A stretch of 64,000 bases of DNA from Hymenobacter lapidiphilus (GCF_013377885.1 NZ_JABKAU010000018.1:25883-89882); one strand, 5' to 3'; positions 55,105-63,846 are shown, counted from the first letter of the stretch. Notes: generated from the letters alone by a model not told the origin. Numbers and translations: made by a program.

Positions 55105-55358
55105 AGAGTGGAGCGAAGTGAAAATCTGATCCGGTAAAACCGGCTGTACGCCCTGCATACGCAGGCCAGCCCGTTTGGATTCTGCCGGGGGTATTGGGCA
55201 TTAGGCAAAAGCCGTGCCCGCCCAAAACTGTAACTTGGTCGCCGCAACAGCGTTTGCAGGGTTGCCATCGTCGGCCCGCGCAAGAACGTCATTCAGCGCG
55301 CAACGAAGAATAGCGTAATTGCCCTACACACCAAATACCAACCACTCACTACAAAACT

Positions 55359-55938
55359 ATGCCTGACCAACCTACTTCCTGGGCCGATACGGCCGCCTCG
55401 CTGCTTTCCAAGCTTTCGGGCGGCGTTGAGCTGGCCCTGAATTTCGACCAGATGGAGCTGCAGGTGCCCAACGCCCAGAACCCCGGCACCCCCACTACCT
55501 GGCGGCTCAACGGCGCGTTGCGCATCCGTACCCGCGGCGAGAATCCGCCTTCCGGCAACCTGCCGCCGGCCAACCCCAACCCTGCCACACTTGGCTAGCG
55601 GCCTCGATATCGAGGCGCAGCTGGTGGTGTCGCTTGATGGCGACGAGGTGCAGGTGGCGGGCACGGGTGGCTACCTGATTATCAATTTCCCCAGCCAGCG
55701 CGTGTTCGACAAAATTACGGCCGGCCCGCCCAAAGACCCGCACGCCCCGCCCAAGCCCAAGGGCCCGCCCGGCCCCGACCCACTGCAGCAGCTCAACGAC
55801 CTGGCCCGGCAGCTGGGCCTGGTGCTCGATTTGCGGGTAGCGGGCAAAACCCACGTTACGTTTGGAGCCAGCAACAGCCCAAAAATTACCATAAACGCGG
55901 TATTCGGTAAAATTGGCTCCTTCTTCCGCAAGCTGTAG
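55359..55938 (+). pseudogene. Frameshifted conserved-looking hypothetical gene in two overlapping frames
   Basis: The first frame (55359-55598, 79 residues, starting MPDQPTSWAD) stops at TAG 55596-55598 after NPNPATLG. The second (55591-55938, 115 residues) begins with TTG in another frame and reads SGLDIEAQLVV. If one T of CTTGG near 55592 is removed, the two join smoothly as PATLASGLDIEA and give about 190 residues. The product has no signal peptide. Its middle is Pro-rich (PPKDPHAPPKPKGPPG), and the ends look structured. Either the gene is broken, the sequence has an error there, or there is a true frameshift. I do not recognise the family. Confidence 0.6.
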
Positions 55939-56118
55939 CTACCGGCCCGCCGGCTGAGGAGAACCAGCAGAAAACCGGCCCGAAAAACGTACGGTTGCAA
56001 CAAGCCATTTCGCGTACTTTAGAAACAACCCGGGGGGGCGAAACCAGCCGTTGGCTCCCCGGAACTAAAGGACCGTTGATTGGTTTGCACTTCGTATGTC
56101 TGCCCGTTTTTCTATTCT

Positions 56119-56763
56119 ATGAGCTCCGACCACAATTCTCCCAAAAAGGTAGGTTCCACCCGCCCGGCCTCTGCCTTCCAGCGCATGGAGCGGATGCCGC
56201 CGCTGCTGATGATGCTCTACGTGGGCCTGGCCGGAATTACGGTGCTGTTTGTGGGGCTGGTGGGGGCTTACGCCATTACGCACTTCCGGACCGGGGCACC
56301 CAGCGGGCTGTTTGCTTTGCCGCGCTTCTTCTCGTTGAGTACCATTGTGCTGCTGGCCAGTAGCTACGTTATTGCCCAGGCCAGCCGCATTTATGCCCAA
56401 GACGACCTACCCACGCTGCGCCGCTGCCTGGGGGCTACTATGCTGCTGAGCTGCGTTTTTGCGGGCCTGCAGGTGCTGGGCTGGCGCGAGCTGATGGCTC
56501 AAGGCGTGTTCTTCGATGGCATGGCCAGCGGCTCGTTCGTGTACCTGCTGTCGGCCCTGCACGTAGCGCACCTGCTGGGCGGCATGGTGTTTCTGCTGGT
56601 GTTGTTGATACGCACTCACCATGCCGCCGCCGATGCCGTGCGTACGCTCGTGTTCATTCGTAACCCCTACCGCCGCCTCCAGCTGCGCATGGTCACGCTC
56701 TACTGGCACTTCATCGATGGCCTCTGGATTGCGCTGTTTGCGGCCTTTCTGCTTCTGTACTAA
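56119..56763 (+). CDS. Cytochrome c oxidase subunit III family protein
   Basis: This 214-residue inner-membrane protein has five or so transmembrane helices. It ends with the subunit III pattern RMVTLYWHFIDGLWIALFAAFLLLY and has SALHVAHLLGGM in the middle. It should be part of a heme-copper oxidase, but subunits I and II are not next to it, so it is an orphan copy in this window. ATG at 56119 is preferred to a GTG at 56080 that precedes no credible N-terminus. A rho-independent terminator follows at 56792. Confidence 0.88.
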   Translation: MSSDHNSPKKVGSTRPASAFQRMERMPPLLMMLYVGLAGITVLFVGLVGAYAITHFRTGAPSGLFALPRFFSLSTIVLLASSYVIAQASRIYAQDDLPTLRRCLGATMLLSCVFAGLQVLGWRELMAQGVFFDGMASGSFVYLLSALHVAHLLGGMVFLLVLLIRTHHAAADAVRTLVFIRNPYRRLQLRMVTLYWHFIDGLWIALFAAFLLLY

Positions 56764-56791
56764 GCCTCTGTAGGCAAGCTGCCGAACCGCT

Positions 56792-56830
56792 CCGCCCCCG
56801 GTACCTGATCAGGTATCGGGGGCGGTTTTC
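56792..56830 (+). terminator. Rho-independent terminator of the oxidase subunit gene
   Basis: The stem 56792-56808 with 56809-56825 is CCGCCCCCGGTACCTGA / TCAGGTATCGGGGGCGG (one mismatch), followed by TTTTC. Confidence 0.85.
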
Positions 56831-56852
56831 TTGGTTGATAGAATTTAAATCC

Positions 56853-56957
56853 AGAGCGTGTGGTGCGAAGCTCCGGCTTCGCGTGTCGTCGCTGAATGCC
56901 GCGCCATGTTCTATCGTTCAACGATGCGCGAAGCTGGAGCTTCGCGCTACACACTCT
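56853..56957. repeat. Dispersed-type inverted repeat, family C (GCGAAGCTCCGGCTTCGCG core)
   Basis: The left arm 56853-56883 and right arm 56927-56957 are near-perfect complements (AGAGCGTGTGGTGCGAAGC ... CGCTACACACTCT). The arms themselves are also palindromic (CGAAGCTCCGGCTTCG). It lies in the gap before the second M1 peptidase. Only one copy is seen in this window. Confidence 0.65.
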
Positions 56958-57140
56958 AGGCGCAAGCTCTTGGCAACCTGGGTTAAGCAGGGCGATTTAT
57001 GACAGTGGCTGGAATACCCTCTCGGCTACTACCAAAACCAGCACTCAGCACACGCGGCAGCCGGTAAGCACAAGCCACTGATTTTGAGCGGCGAGGACGT
57101 ACCTTGGCCCGGCATCCTGATTCCCACTCCAACCCCCTTT

Positions 57141-59162
57141 ATGCGCCTTTCTACTTTTCTGCTTACACTAGCTGGTCTGCTGGCGGGCAGTTTGTCGGCT
57201 ACCGCTCAATTGCCCACCTACCGCCCCCTGGCTACCGACCTCGATGGCTCGGCGGCCGAGGCCTGCGCCCGCGTGCATACCGGCGCGGCGGCCCGCCCGG
57301 CCTACGCCAGCCTTAGCCACCGCCAGAAAATGGCCAGCTACGACGTCAAGTACTACAAACTCGATATCCGGCTGAGTAACACCAGCCGCAACGTGGGCGG
57401 CACGGTTACCATCAAGGCCCGCACCGGCAGCCAGCCACTAGACTCGCTGGCCTTCGAGCTGTTCAGCACCTTCGCCATCGAATCGGTGGTAGTGGACGGG
57501 CAGGCCAGCGCCGGGTTGGTACGCAAAGGCCAGGGCGACGTAACGGTTGGCCTAGCCCGGCCGGTGGCGGCCAACACGTTCTTCGAGGCCCGCATTACCT
57601 ACAACGGCACAGCTCCCAACAGCAACGCGGGCGCCATCGGCAACGCTTTAAATACCCGTATTGCGCCCACTTACAACGTAAGCACCACCTGGAGCCTATC
57701 GGAGCCCTACAACGCCTACGAGTGGTGGCCCTGTAAGCAAGTACTCGCCGATAAAGCCGACTCGACCGACGTGTGGGTGACGACGGCCGCCACCAACAAA
57801 GTGGGCTCCAACGGGGTGCTGGAGCGCATAACCAGCCTGCCGGGCAATGAGGTGCGCTACGAGTGGAAGTCGCGCCACCCCATTGCTTATTACCTGGTTT
57901 CGGTGGCCGTGGCACCTTACATCGAGTACGTGAACTACGCAAACCCTGCAGGCGGCCCGCGTATTCCCATCGTCAACTACGTCTACAACCAGGCCGCCCT
58001 CAATTTTTACCGCACTGAATTAGACCGTACACCGGGCTTCATTGAGAGCTTTTCGGCCCAGGTGGGGCTCTACCCATTTGCCAACGAGAAGTACGGCCAC
58101 AGCATGGCCCCCATCGGTGGCGGCATGGAGCACCAGACCATGACCACCCAGGACGGCTTCAATTTCACGCTTACGGCCCACGAGCTGTTCCACCAGTGGT
58201 TTGGCGACAACGTAACCTGCGGGGCCTGGGAAGACATCTGGCTCAATGAGGGCTTTGCTTCCTATGGCGAGTACCTCGCGCTGAACGCGTTTTCTACGCC
58301 TGCTTCAGCCCGTAGCTGGCTCAACCAAGCCCATAGCTCGGCCATGAGCCAGCCCGGCGGCAGCATATTCGTGAGTGATACCAGCAACGTGGGCCGCATC
58401 TTCAGCTCCCGGCTTAGCTACAAGAAGGGCGCGTCCGTTGTCCACATGCTGCGCTACCTGCTCAACGACGACACCAAGTTCTTCCGGGTATTGCGCACCT
58501 TCCAGAGTACCTATGGCGGCCGCACGGCCCGCACCCGCGACCTGCAACGGCTTTTCGAGGCCGAAGCCGGTCGCTCGCTGCAGTACTTCTTCGACCAGTG
58601 GTTCCGGGGCGAAGGCTACCCCACGTTTGCGTTGCGCTGGAACCAGACCGGCGGCCAGGTGTACCTGCAAAGCACTCAAACCGTATCGATGCCTACCGTT
58701 ACGCCCTTTTTCCAAACCGATATTGACTACCGCCTGACCTTTGCCGACAACAGCACCCGCACCATTCGTTTCGCCCAGACGCAGCCGGTGCGCACCCTGG
58801 CCGTAGCCGAGTCGCGCGCGGTGATTAGCATCGAAATCGACCCCGATCAGTGGCTGCTCAACAACACTGCCGGCCCGGCCGTGCGCGATGAGGGAGTTGT
58901 GACGAGCACCCAATCGGCCCATACGCCGCAGCTCAGCGTGTACCCCAACCCTTGCCGCGACCAGTTGCGCCTAGCCGATTTCGGCGGCCCGAGCGCGCAG
59001 GCGGTGGTAACCGATGCGGCCGGCCGCGTGGTGTTGCGCCAAACCGTGCCTGCCGCCCGCCCCGTGCTGCAAACCAGTACGCTACGCCCCGGCCTCTACT
59101 ACCTGCGCCTGCTCAGCCCCGACGGTTCGGCCAGCCGTGCCCGGTTCGTGAAGGAGAATTAA
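57141..59162 (+). CDS. M1 family zinc peptidase with type IX (type A) C-terminal sorting domain
   Basis: This is a secreted zinc aminopeptidase of 673 residues. A signal peptide (MRLSTFLLTLAGLLAGSLSATAQ) precedes the M1 domain. The substrate motif is GGGMEHQTM and the zinc site is TAHELFHQWFGD with the Glu in WLNEGFASYGEY. Beyond the catalytic domain, the last 80 residues (LSVYPNPCRDQLRLADF ... TLRPGLYYLRLLSPDG) are a type A C-terminal domain for type IX secretion, so the enzyme is delivered outside the cell. A TACCTTGG -7-like box is at 57100-57107. ATG at 57141. Unlike the lipoprotein M1 peptidase at 72, this one is short and lacks the ERAP1-like half. Confidence 0.94.
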   Translation: MRLSTFLLTLAGLLAGSLSATAQLPTYRPLATDLDGSAAEACARVHTGAAARPAYASLSHRQKMASYDVKYYKLDIRLSNTSRNVGGTVTIKARTGSQPLDSLAFELFSTFAIESVVVDGQASAGLVRKGQGDVTVGLARPVAANTFFEARITYNGTAPNSNAGAIGNALNTRIAPTYNVSTTWSLSEPYNAYEWWPCKQVLADKADSTDVWVTTAATNKVGSNGVLERITSLPGNEVRYEWKSRHPIAYYLVSVAVAPYIEYVNYANPAGGPRIPIVNYVYNQAALNFYRTELDRTPGFIESFSAQVGLYPFANEKYGHSMAPIGGGMEHQTMTTQDGFNFTLTAHELFHQWFGDNVTCGAWEDIWLNEGFASYGEYLALNAFSTPASARSWLNQAHSSAMSQPGGSIFVSDTSNVGRIFSSRLSYKKGASVVHMLRYLLNDDTKFFRVLRTFQSTYGGRTARTRDLQRLFEAEAGRSLQYFFDQWFRGEGYPTFALRWNQTGGQVYLQSTQTVSMPTVTPFFQTDIDYRLTFADNSTRTIRFAQTQPVRTLAVAESRAVISIEIDPDQWLLNNTAGPAVRDEGVVTSTQSAHTPQLSVYPNPCRDQLRLADFGGPSAQAVVTDAAGRVVLRQTVPAARPVLQTSTLRPGLYYLRLLSPDGSASRARFVKEN

Positions 59163-59165
59163 AAA

Positions 59166-59243
59166 GTACCAGCTAAAAACCGGCAAGGCCGCTGAACTTC
59201 CTCAATAGGAAGTTCAGCGGCCTTGCCGGTTTTTAGCTGGTAC
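59166..59243. terminator. Perfect 37-bp hairpin between convergent genes
   Basis: The arms 59166-59202 and 59207-59243 are perfect complements with a 4-base loop (CAAT). It sits three bases after the M1 stop and six bases before the 59250 stop, so it can terminate both. It is much longer than a normal terminator. Confidence 0.85.
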
Positions 59244-59249
59244 AAGCCG

Positions 59250-59885
59250 CTATGCTAATGGCTTTTTGTAGGCCATTATCAGCTCCTCCACCTCAGGCGG
59301 GGCAGGGGGTAGGTTGAAAACGGCATCTACCAGCGCATCGAAGGTCGCGGCCGGCGTAAAAATTTCGTCGGTGAAGGGGTTGTTGGCGAGCCGGATAAAG
59401 CCAGGTTGGCCATTCACACTTACCAGATCGAGGGTTACGTTGCCGAAACGCTGGTTGCAGCGGCCGGTGTCCGTGCAGTCGTTGGGCTGGGGCTTGAGGA
59501 AATACTTCTGAGTGCTTTCGGCGTACTGCTCGTGGTGCAGGGTGCGTTGGTCGGCCGCACCCAACTGATAGCCCTGGGCCAGCACCCTGTCGCGAACGAA
59601 GTCGAAAAAATGCTGGAAGTTGCCTGGTCCCATGCTGGGGTCGTACAGGAACACTGCCCCGCGCTGACCTTCCTTGCGGGCCAGCTGCACCCGAAACCTG
59701 GCCCCGGGCAAGCCGGCTTTCTGGTAATGATAGGCCTTGAAATAAGGCCCCGCCCAGTTGAGATACACCTGCTGAGCCAGCCACTGCTGCCTGCGCCGCT
59801 CCTGCGCCGGGCTGCGGTGCAGCGGCTGCCAGACACCCGATTCGGGGGTGGAGCCGATAAAAAGCTTTTTGAGCAGGTCGAGCAA
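59250..59885 (-). CDS. Hypothetical protein
   Basis: I do not recognise a family. The 211-residue protein has no signal peptide or membrane segment. It is rich in Gln, Arg and aromatic residues at the N-terminus (MLDLLKKLFIGSTPESGVWQPL), with YQKAGLPGARFRVQL and SMGPGNFQHFFDFVRD in the middle. A C-D-T-D-T-G-R-C segment gives a possible disulfide or metal pair. Base composition matches the neighbours. Confidence 0.7.
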   Translation of the reverse strand: MLDLLKKLFIGSTPESGVWQPLHRSPAQERRRQQWLAQQVYLNWAGPYFKAYHYQKAGLPGARFRVQLARKEGQRGAVFLYDPSMGPGNFQHFFDFVRDRVLAQGYQLGAADQRTLHHEQYAESTQKYFLKPQPNDCTDTGRCNQRFGNVTLDLVSVNGQPGFIRLANNPFTDEIFTPAATFDALVDAVFNLPPAPPEVEELIMAYKKPLA

Positions 59886-59999
59886 AACGAGTGGCTGAAT
59901 TTAAGTAGTAACCGCAGGCTGGTCAAATGGTTTGCTGGCCAGCCGGCCGCCCAGGTTCCAAAAACAGGCCGGCACACGGCCCCGGATGTCGCAAAAAAA

Positions 60000-60025
60000 C
60001 GGGGCTCCCGTTATCGGGAGCCCCG
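60000..60025 (-). terminator. Rho-independent terminator of the DUF2147 gene
   Basis: The stem CGGGGCTCCCG / CGGGAGCCCCG has a 4-base loop. On the minus strand it is followed by a run of T (GTTTTTTT). Confidence 0.85.
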
Positions 60026-60049
60026 CCGAAGCTGGTGCAGTAGTGCGCC

Positions 60050-60487
60050 TTATTTCACCCGGGTCCAGGTCTGCGACTTACCGATAAGCGAGAAGCCGAT
60101 GTAGCCTTTCACCTCCATGGTGTTGGCGTTGATCATCTTCATGTAGCAGGAATAGGTTTTGCCGGTTTCCGGATCGTAGATTTTGCCATCATCCCACTTG
60201 TTGCTCTCGTCATACTCAAAGCCGTTCATGAATACCATGCCCAGGCGGGGGCGGGTACGAAGCTTTGGTTCGGGATTCTGGGTGTCCGTCTTGGGCTTGC
60301 CAGACGCGTCGTTGGGCACCGTCAGCGACACAATTTTACCGCAGAGCTTGGTACCACACTTGTAAATCTCGAAGGTGGCCTTCTTTTCAGCATTGGTCCA
60401 TACGCCCAGCGGAGAGAGAGATTGGGCCGAAGCCGAGGATAGCAGGCCAAAGAGGATTGCTACGCTTAGAAGAAGAAATTTTTTCAT
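60050..60487 (-). CDS. DUF2147 domain-containing exported protein
   Basis: This 145-residue protein has a signal peptide (MKKFLLLSVAILFGLLSSASAQ). DUF2147 marks are GVWTNAEKKATFEIYKCGTKLCGKIV, MVFMNGFEYDE, WDDGKIYDPETGKTYSCYM and VKGYIGFSLIGKSQTWTRVK. Proteins of this type are exported and sometimes bind small ligands. The ATG at 60487 was chosen for the signal peptide; the frame continues to 60571. Confidence 0.9.
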   Translation of the reverse strand: MKKFLLLSVAILFGLLSSASAQSLSPLGVWTNAEKKATFEIYKCGTKLCGKIVSLTVPNDASGKPKTDTQNPEPKLRTRPRLGMVFMNGFEYDESNKWDDGKIYDPETGKTYSCYMKMINANTMEVKGYIGFSLIGKSQTWTRVK

Positions 60488-60710
60488 GGAATTGGTGATG
60501 GTGAAGTGGGAGTGAATTCGTGAGAAAAGATAGTGAAATCGAGCTGAACCGGCTGATCGGCCAGATTTCAACCATATCGGCTATGTTGCAACTATGAAGC
60601 CAGAATCTGAATACACTCACCGACCGGTGAATTAAGCCCAGTAAAAGCCAGTGATTATCAATTAGATGGAATTAAATGCGTCTCTGGAGCGTAAAAAAAG
60701 CTGTTTTTAT

Positions 60711-60740
60711 TTTGAACCTTCCCCTTAGCGTTTAACTTTA
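60711..60740 (+). promoter_or_regulatory. Full Bacteroidota promoter (TTTG - 18 bases - TAACTTTA)
   Basis: TTTG (60711-60714) and TAACTTTA (60733-60740) are 18 bases apart, close to the Bacteroidota -33/-7 layout. It drives no ordinary gene but points at the transcript at about 60747. Confidence 0.6.
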
Positions 60741-60746
60741 CCATGC

Positions 60747-60954
60747 GTAGTGAGTGCTACAGCCTCCGCCAAGCCGCCCTAAGGTGCTGGGCAGCGAAGC
60801 AGGGGTTATGTCGGATCTAAAGAAAGGAGGTACAAAATGTCTAGTAGTCCCAACCAAATCCTGCCAAGCCTGTCGAATGTAGTCCGCATCACCGCCGGAC
60901 GCGCTTAACAACAGCTTACGCGCAGAACCCAGTTAGCCCTTCAGGGTGGGTTTT
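60747..60954 (+). ncRNA. Candidate small RNA with Shine-Dalgarno mini-ORF
   Basis: The region starts with a GTAG...CTAC hairpin just after the promoter and ends in an AACCCA...CCCTTCAGGG...TGGGTTTT hairpin-plus-T structure at 60926-60954 that may be a terminator. In between lie a strong Shine-Dalgarno sequence and a 23-codon ORF. No larger gene is on the plus strand here. Transcript ends are inferred, not measured. It could be a regulatory RNA, a leader peptide, or a small-protein mRNA. Confidence 0.45.
60837..60908 (+). CDS. 23-residue mini-ORF with a perfect Shine-Dalgarno sequence
   Basis: The ATG at 60837 follows AGAAAGGAGGT (60821-60831), complementary to the usual 16S 3' end for 11 bases. 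GGAGG lies at a 6-base spacing from the ATG, which is optimal. Bacteroidota genes rarely carry such sites, so this placement is unlikely to be chance. The encoded peptide is 23 residues: it starts MSSSPNQIL, ends VVRITAGRA, and has no recognised motif. It is too short to support a function. Confidence 0.45.
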   Translation: MSSSPNQILPSLSNVVRITAGRA

Positions 60955-61031
60955 CGCATTCTGGCAAGGTCTTACAGATAGATGGCGGGGCTGTACCCCA
61001 GTTCAGCCGCTTGGTAAGATTTGAAGGATTA

Positions 61032-61088
61032 GATGCCCGGTTTGCCCAGCAGCCTCGAAAAGGAGGTCTGCACAGGCAGCCGGGCATC
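61032..61088. repeat. Structured hairpin holding a second Shine-Dalgarno-like motif
   Basis: GATGCCCGG (61032-61040) and CCGGGCATC (61080-61088) enclose inner stems TGCC/GGCA and GCAGCCTC/GAGGTCTGC. AAAAGGAGGT lies at 61058-61067, partly inside a stem. On the minus strand this is downstream of the NlpC/P60 stop and may act as its terminator. Confidence 0.45.
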
Positions 61089-61179
61089 GTTGCGTTCAGG
61101 TGGTAGCGGAGTAGGGCTACTGGTGTGGTCGGCAGGAATGGACAAAACTCAGCAATTGATTGACCTGCAGCTGTATTTG

Positions 61180-61824
61180 CTAAAGCACCCGCCGTACCTG
61201 CATGAAGCGCCGCTCGTAGCCGGAGCCTTCTACCTGACTGATTTTAACCCCCGATTCGCGGCGGGCCGAGGACGAATGCACGAACCGGATGGGCTCGCCG
61301 GGCTGGCTGACGATGATACCCGCATGGCCCGGCGTGGTAGAAGTAGCGGCCGTGCCGGTAAACACCACAATGTCGCCGGGGCGGGCGGCTGTGCGGGCCA
61401 CTGGGCGGCCCACATCAATCAGCATGGCTGTGGAATGAGGTGTGGGCACGCCATACCGGGCAAACACATACATGACAAATCCCGAGCAGTCGAACCCACT
61501 GTTGGGCGTGGTGCCGGCGTACAGGTAAGGAGTGCCGAGTTGCCGCAGAGCGAAGGCTACAATACTATCGGCCTTGCTGGAGGGCGCACCGGCCCGCAAG
61601 CCGGATGCTGGAGATGCTGGGTTCGGGGACGGTAAAGCGGCAACAGAACGTGATTTACCAACTGCCGGGCCTGTGGCGGCTGGCGTATAGGCGGTGGTGC
61701 GGGCTGGCGTGGGGGAGGCAGCAGTGGCATCACGTGCAGAAGCGGGATGCGGTAGCCGCACCCAAATCGCCCGACCCACCAGCAGGGCAATCAGCAGCAG
61801 AAAAACCGACCAGACGTAGCGCAT
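61180..61824 (-). CDS. C40 family NlpC/P60 cysteine hydrolase
   Basis: This 214-residue envelope-associated protein has an N-terminal hydrophobic anchor (MRYVWSVFLLLIALLVGRAI) and a low-complexity Ala/Pro/Ser/Thr linker to about residue 80. The NlpC/P60 domain has the catalytic Cys in FDCSGFVMYVF, then the His in GHAGIIVSQ and a third polar residue further on. It should cleave peptide bonds in the peptidoglycan stem. The gene ends next to the hairpin region 61032-61088. ATG at 61824. Confidence 0.93.
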   Translation of the reverse strand: MRYVWSVFLLLIALLVGRAIWVRLPHPASARDATAASPTPARTTAYTPAATGPAVGKSRSVAALPSPNPASPASGLRAGAPSSKADSIVAFALRQLGTPYLYAGTTPNSGFDCSGFVMYVFARYGVPTPHSTAMLIDVGRPVARTAARPGDIVVFTGTAATSTTPGHAGIIVSQPGEPIRFVHSSSARRESGVKISQVEGSGYERRFMQVRRVL

Positions 61825-62034
61825 TGCTTGAAATTAGAGTTGGTGGCTTGCTTAACGGCTATGATACGGTGCGGGTTCCGGTGTGCTGGGCGGACACACG
61901 TAAAGTATATTGCCGGTGGCAAATAGGCGGCATACCCCGCTGGTAGTTGCAGCCTTTCGGGGTTTTCTCCGTTCTTTGCCCAACCAGCCTGTAAGGCTGG
62001 GTCTATCTGTTTGCCCACCCTTTTTTCATTCTGA

Positions 62035-63846
62035 ATGCTCCTGACTGCTCCTCGCCGCCGCCTGGCGGTGGCGGCCCTGGGTGTGCTGCTGGGCCACGTG
62101 GCCCCAGCCGCCCTGGCCGCGCCCACACTGCGCTATACGCTGGCCATGCCGGCCCCGCAAACCCACTACTTCGAAGTCGAGATGAACCTCGACGGTTTCA
62201 ACAAAGCCTACACCGACGTTAAAATGCCCGTCTGGGCCCCCGGTTCGTACCTGATTCGGGAATTTGAGCGCAACGTGGAGGACTTCGGCGCCACGGCCGG
62301 CAGCCAGGCCCTGCGCACCGAGAAGCTAGACAAGAACACCTGGCGCGTTTACCATCCCAAAGCCCGCAACTTCGTGGTGCGCTACAAAGTGTACGCCTAC
62401 GAGCTAAGCGTGCGCACCAGCTTCGTTGATGCTTCGCACGGCTACGTGAATGGCACAAGTGTGTTCATGTATCCGGCCGAAAACAAGCAGCTGCCCAGCC
62501 AGCTGGAGGTGAAGCCCGCTGCTGGCTGGAGCCAGGTAAGCACCAGCCTCAAGCCCGCCGGTGGCACCTTCACCTACCGCAGCAGCAACTACGACGAGCT
62601 GGCCGATTCGCCCATCGAAATCGGGAACCAGAAGATATACACCTTCACGGCCAACGGCACGCCCCACACGGTGGCCATGTACGGCGACCCGGTAGTGGAC
62701 GAGCAGCGCCTCACCCGCGATATGCAGCGCGTGTGCGAGGAGTCGCATAAAGTGATGGACCGCAACCCGCTCGACCGATACGTGTTCATTGTGCACAACA
62801 TTGACCGGGGCACCGGGGGACTGGAACACCTGTTTTCCACTACGCTGTCGGTGTCGCGCAATGCCTACGCCTCCGAAGCTGGCTGGAAGGGCTTCCTGGG
62901 GCTGGTGGCGCACGAGTATTTCCACCTCTGGAACGTGAAACGTATCCGCCCGGTAGCGCTGGGACCGTTCGATTACGACAAGGAAAACTACACCCGCATG
63001 CTGTGGGTGAGCGAGGGCGGCACCGAGTACTTCTCCAACCTGATTATGCAGCGGGCTGGTTTCGTGACGCCCGATCAGTACCTGGCCGACCTAAGCAACG
63101 GCATCAACCGCGTCGAGAACACGCCCGGCAACAAGGTGCAGTCGGCCGCCGAGTCGAGCTTCGATGCTTGGATCAAGCAGTACCGCCCCAACGAAAATTC
63201 GTCCAACACGGCCATCAGCTACTACGATAAGGGCGAAGTAATCGGGGCCGTGCTCGACCTGATGGTAATTAACGCCACCAAAGGCGAGAAGCGGCTTGAT
63301 GATGTGATGCGCTACCTCTACGACCAATACTACCTCAAGCAGGGCCGGGGCTTCACCGATCAGGAGTACCAGGATGCGGTAGCCAAAATAGCCGGCCAGC
63401 GCTTCGACTCGTTCTTTGCCAAGCACGTGTACGGCACCGAAATGCTGCCCTACGAGCAGGCCCTGGCCTATGCTGGTCTGCGCCTAAGCATAACGCCCGC
63501 CCCGGCCACCGAAATTGACCTTGGTGCCCGTATCAGTCCCGCCGGGGGCCGCCAGACGGTGGCCAGCGTAGTGCGCGACGGCAGTGCCTGGCAGGGTGGC
63601 CTCAATGTAGGCGACGAAATCCTGAGCCTCGATGGCGCGCGCGTAACCGACGACCTCAATAAGCTGCTGGCCGGTCGGCCCGTGGGTTCTACCGTTAAGC
63701 TGCTCGTAACCCGCGAGGGCCGGGTGCAGGAGGTGAGTTTCCCGCTGCTGGCCAGCCCCCTCAGCCGCTACCGCATCGAGCGCCAGCCCAACCCCACCGC
63801 CGAGCAGCAGCGCGTGTTCGATAAGTGGCTGCCGGTGCGCGCCTAA
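62035..63846 (+). CDS. M61 family metallopeptidase with PDZ domain
   Basis: This 603-residue exported glycyl-type aminopeptidase has a signal peptide (cleavage after ALAA). The beta-rich M61 N-terminal domain (PVWAPGSYLIREFERNV) precedes the gluzincin domain with HEYFHLWNVKRIRP as zinc site and a Glu in WVSEGGTEYFSN. A PDZ domain (VASVVRDGSAWQGGLNVGDEILSLDGARV) occupies the C-terminal quarter. Complete, monocistronic, ATG at 62035. A terminator follows at 63933. Confidence 0.94.
   Translation: MLLTAPRRRLAVAALGVLLGHVAPAALAAPTLRYTLAMPAPQTHYFEVEMNLDGFNKAYTDVKMPVWAPGSYLIREFERNVEDFGATAGSQALRTEKLDKNTWRVYHPKARNFVVRYKVYAYELSVRTSFVDASHGYVNGTSVFMYPAENKQLPSQLEVKPAAGWSQVSTSLKPAGGTFTYRSSNYDELADSPIEIGNQKIYTFTANGTPHTVAMYGDPVVDEQRLTRDMQRVCEESHKVMDRNPLDRYVFIVHNIDRGTGGLEHLFSTTLSVSRNAYASEAGWKGFLGLVAHEYFHLWNVKRIRPVALGPFDYDKENYTRMLWVSEGGTEYFSNLIMQRAGFVTPDQYLADLSNGINRVENTPGNKVQSAAESSFDAWIKQYRPNENSSNTAISYYDKGEVIGAVLDLMVINATKGEKRLDDVMRYLYDQYYLKQGRGFTDQEYQDAVAKIAGQRFDSFFAKHVYGTEMLPYEQALAYAGLRLSITPAPATEIDLGARISPAGGRQTVASVVRDGSAWQGGLNVGDEILSLDGARVTDDLNKLLAGRPVGSTVKLLVTREGRVQEVSFPLLASPLSRYRIERQPNPTAEQQRVFDKWLPVRA

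Noticed and set aside
55590..55600. Programmed ribosomal frameshift at CTTGG
   Set aside because: No slippery heptamer or downstream stimulatory structure is evident. A plain one-base insertion or error is simpler.
61033..61635. Plus-strand ORF opposite the NlpC/P60 gene
   Set aside because: Overlaps a clear hydrolase on the other strand, and its composition is shadow-like.
61985..62003. Small hairpin CCAGCC...GGCTGG upstream of the M61 peptidase
   Set aside because: Only 6 bp with no T-run or conserved position; probably chance in GC-rich DNA.
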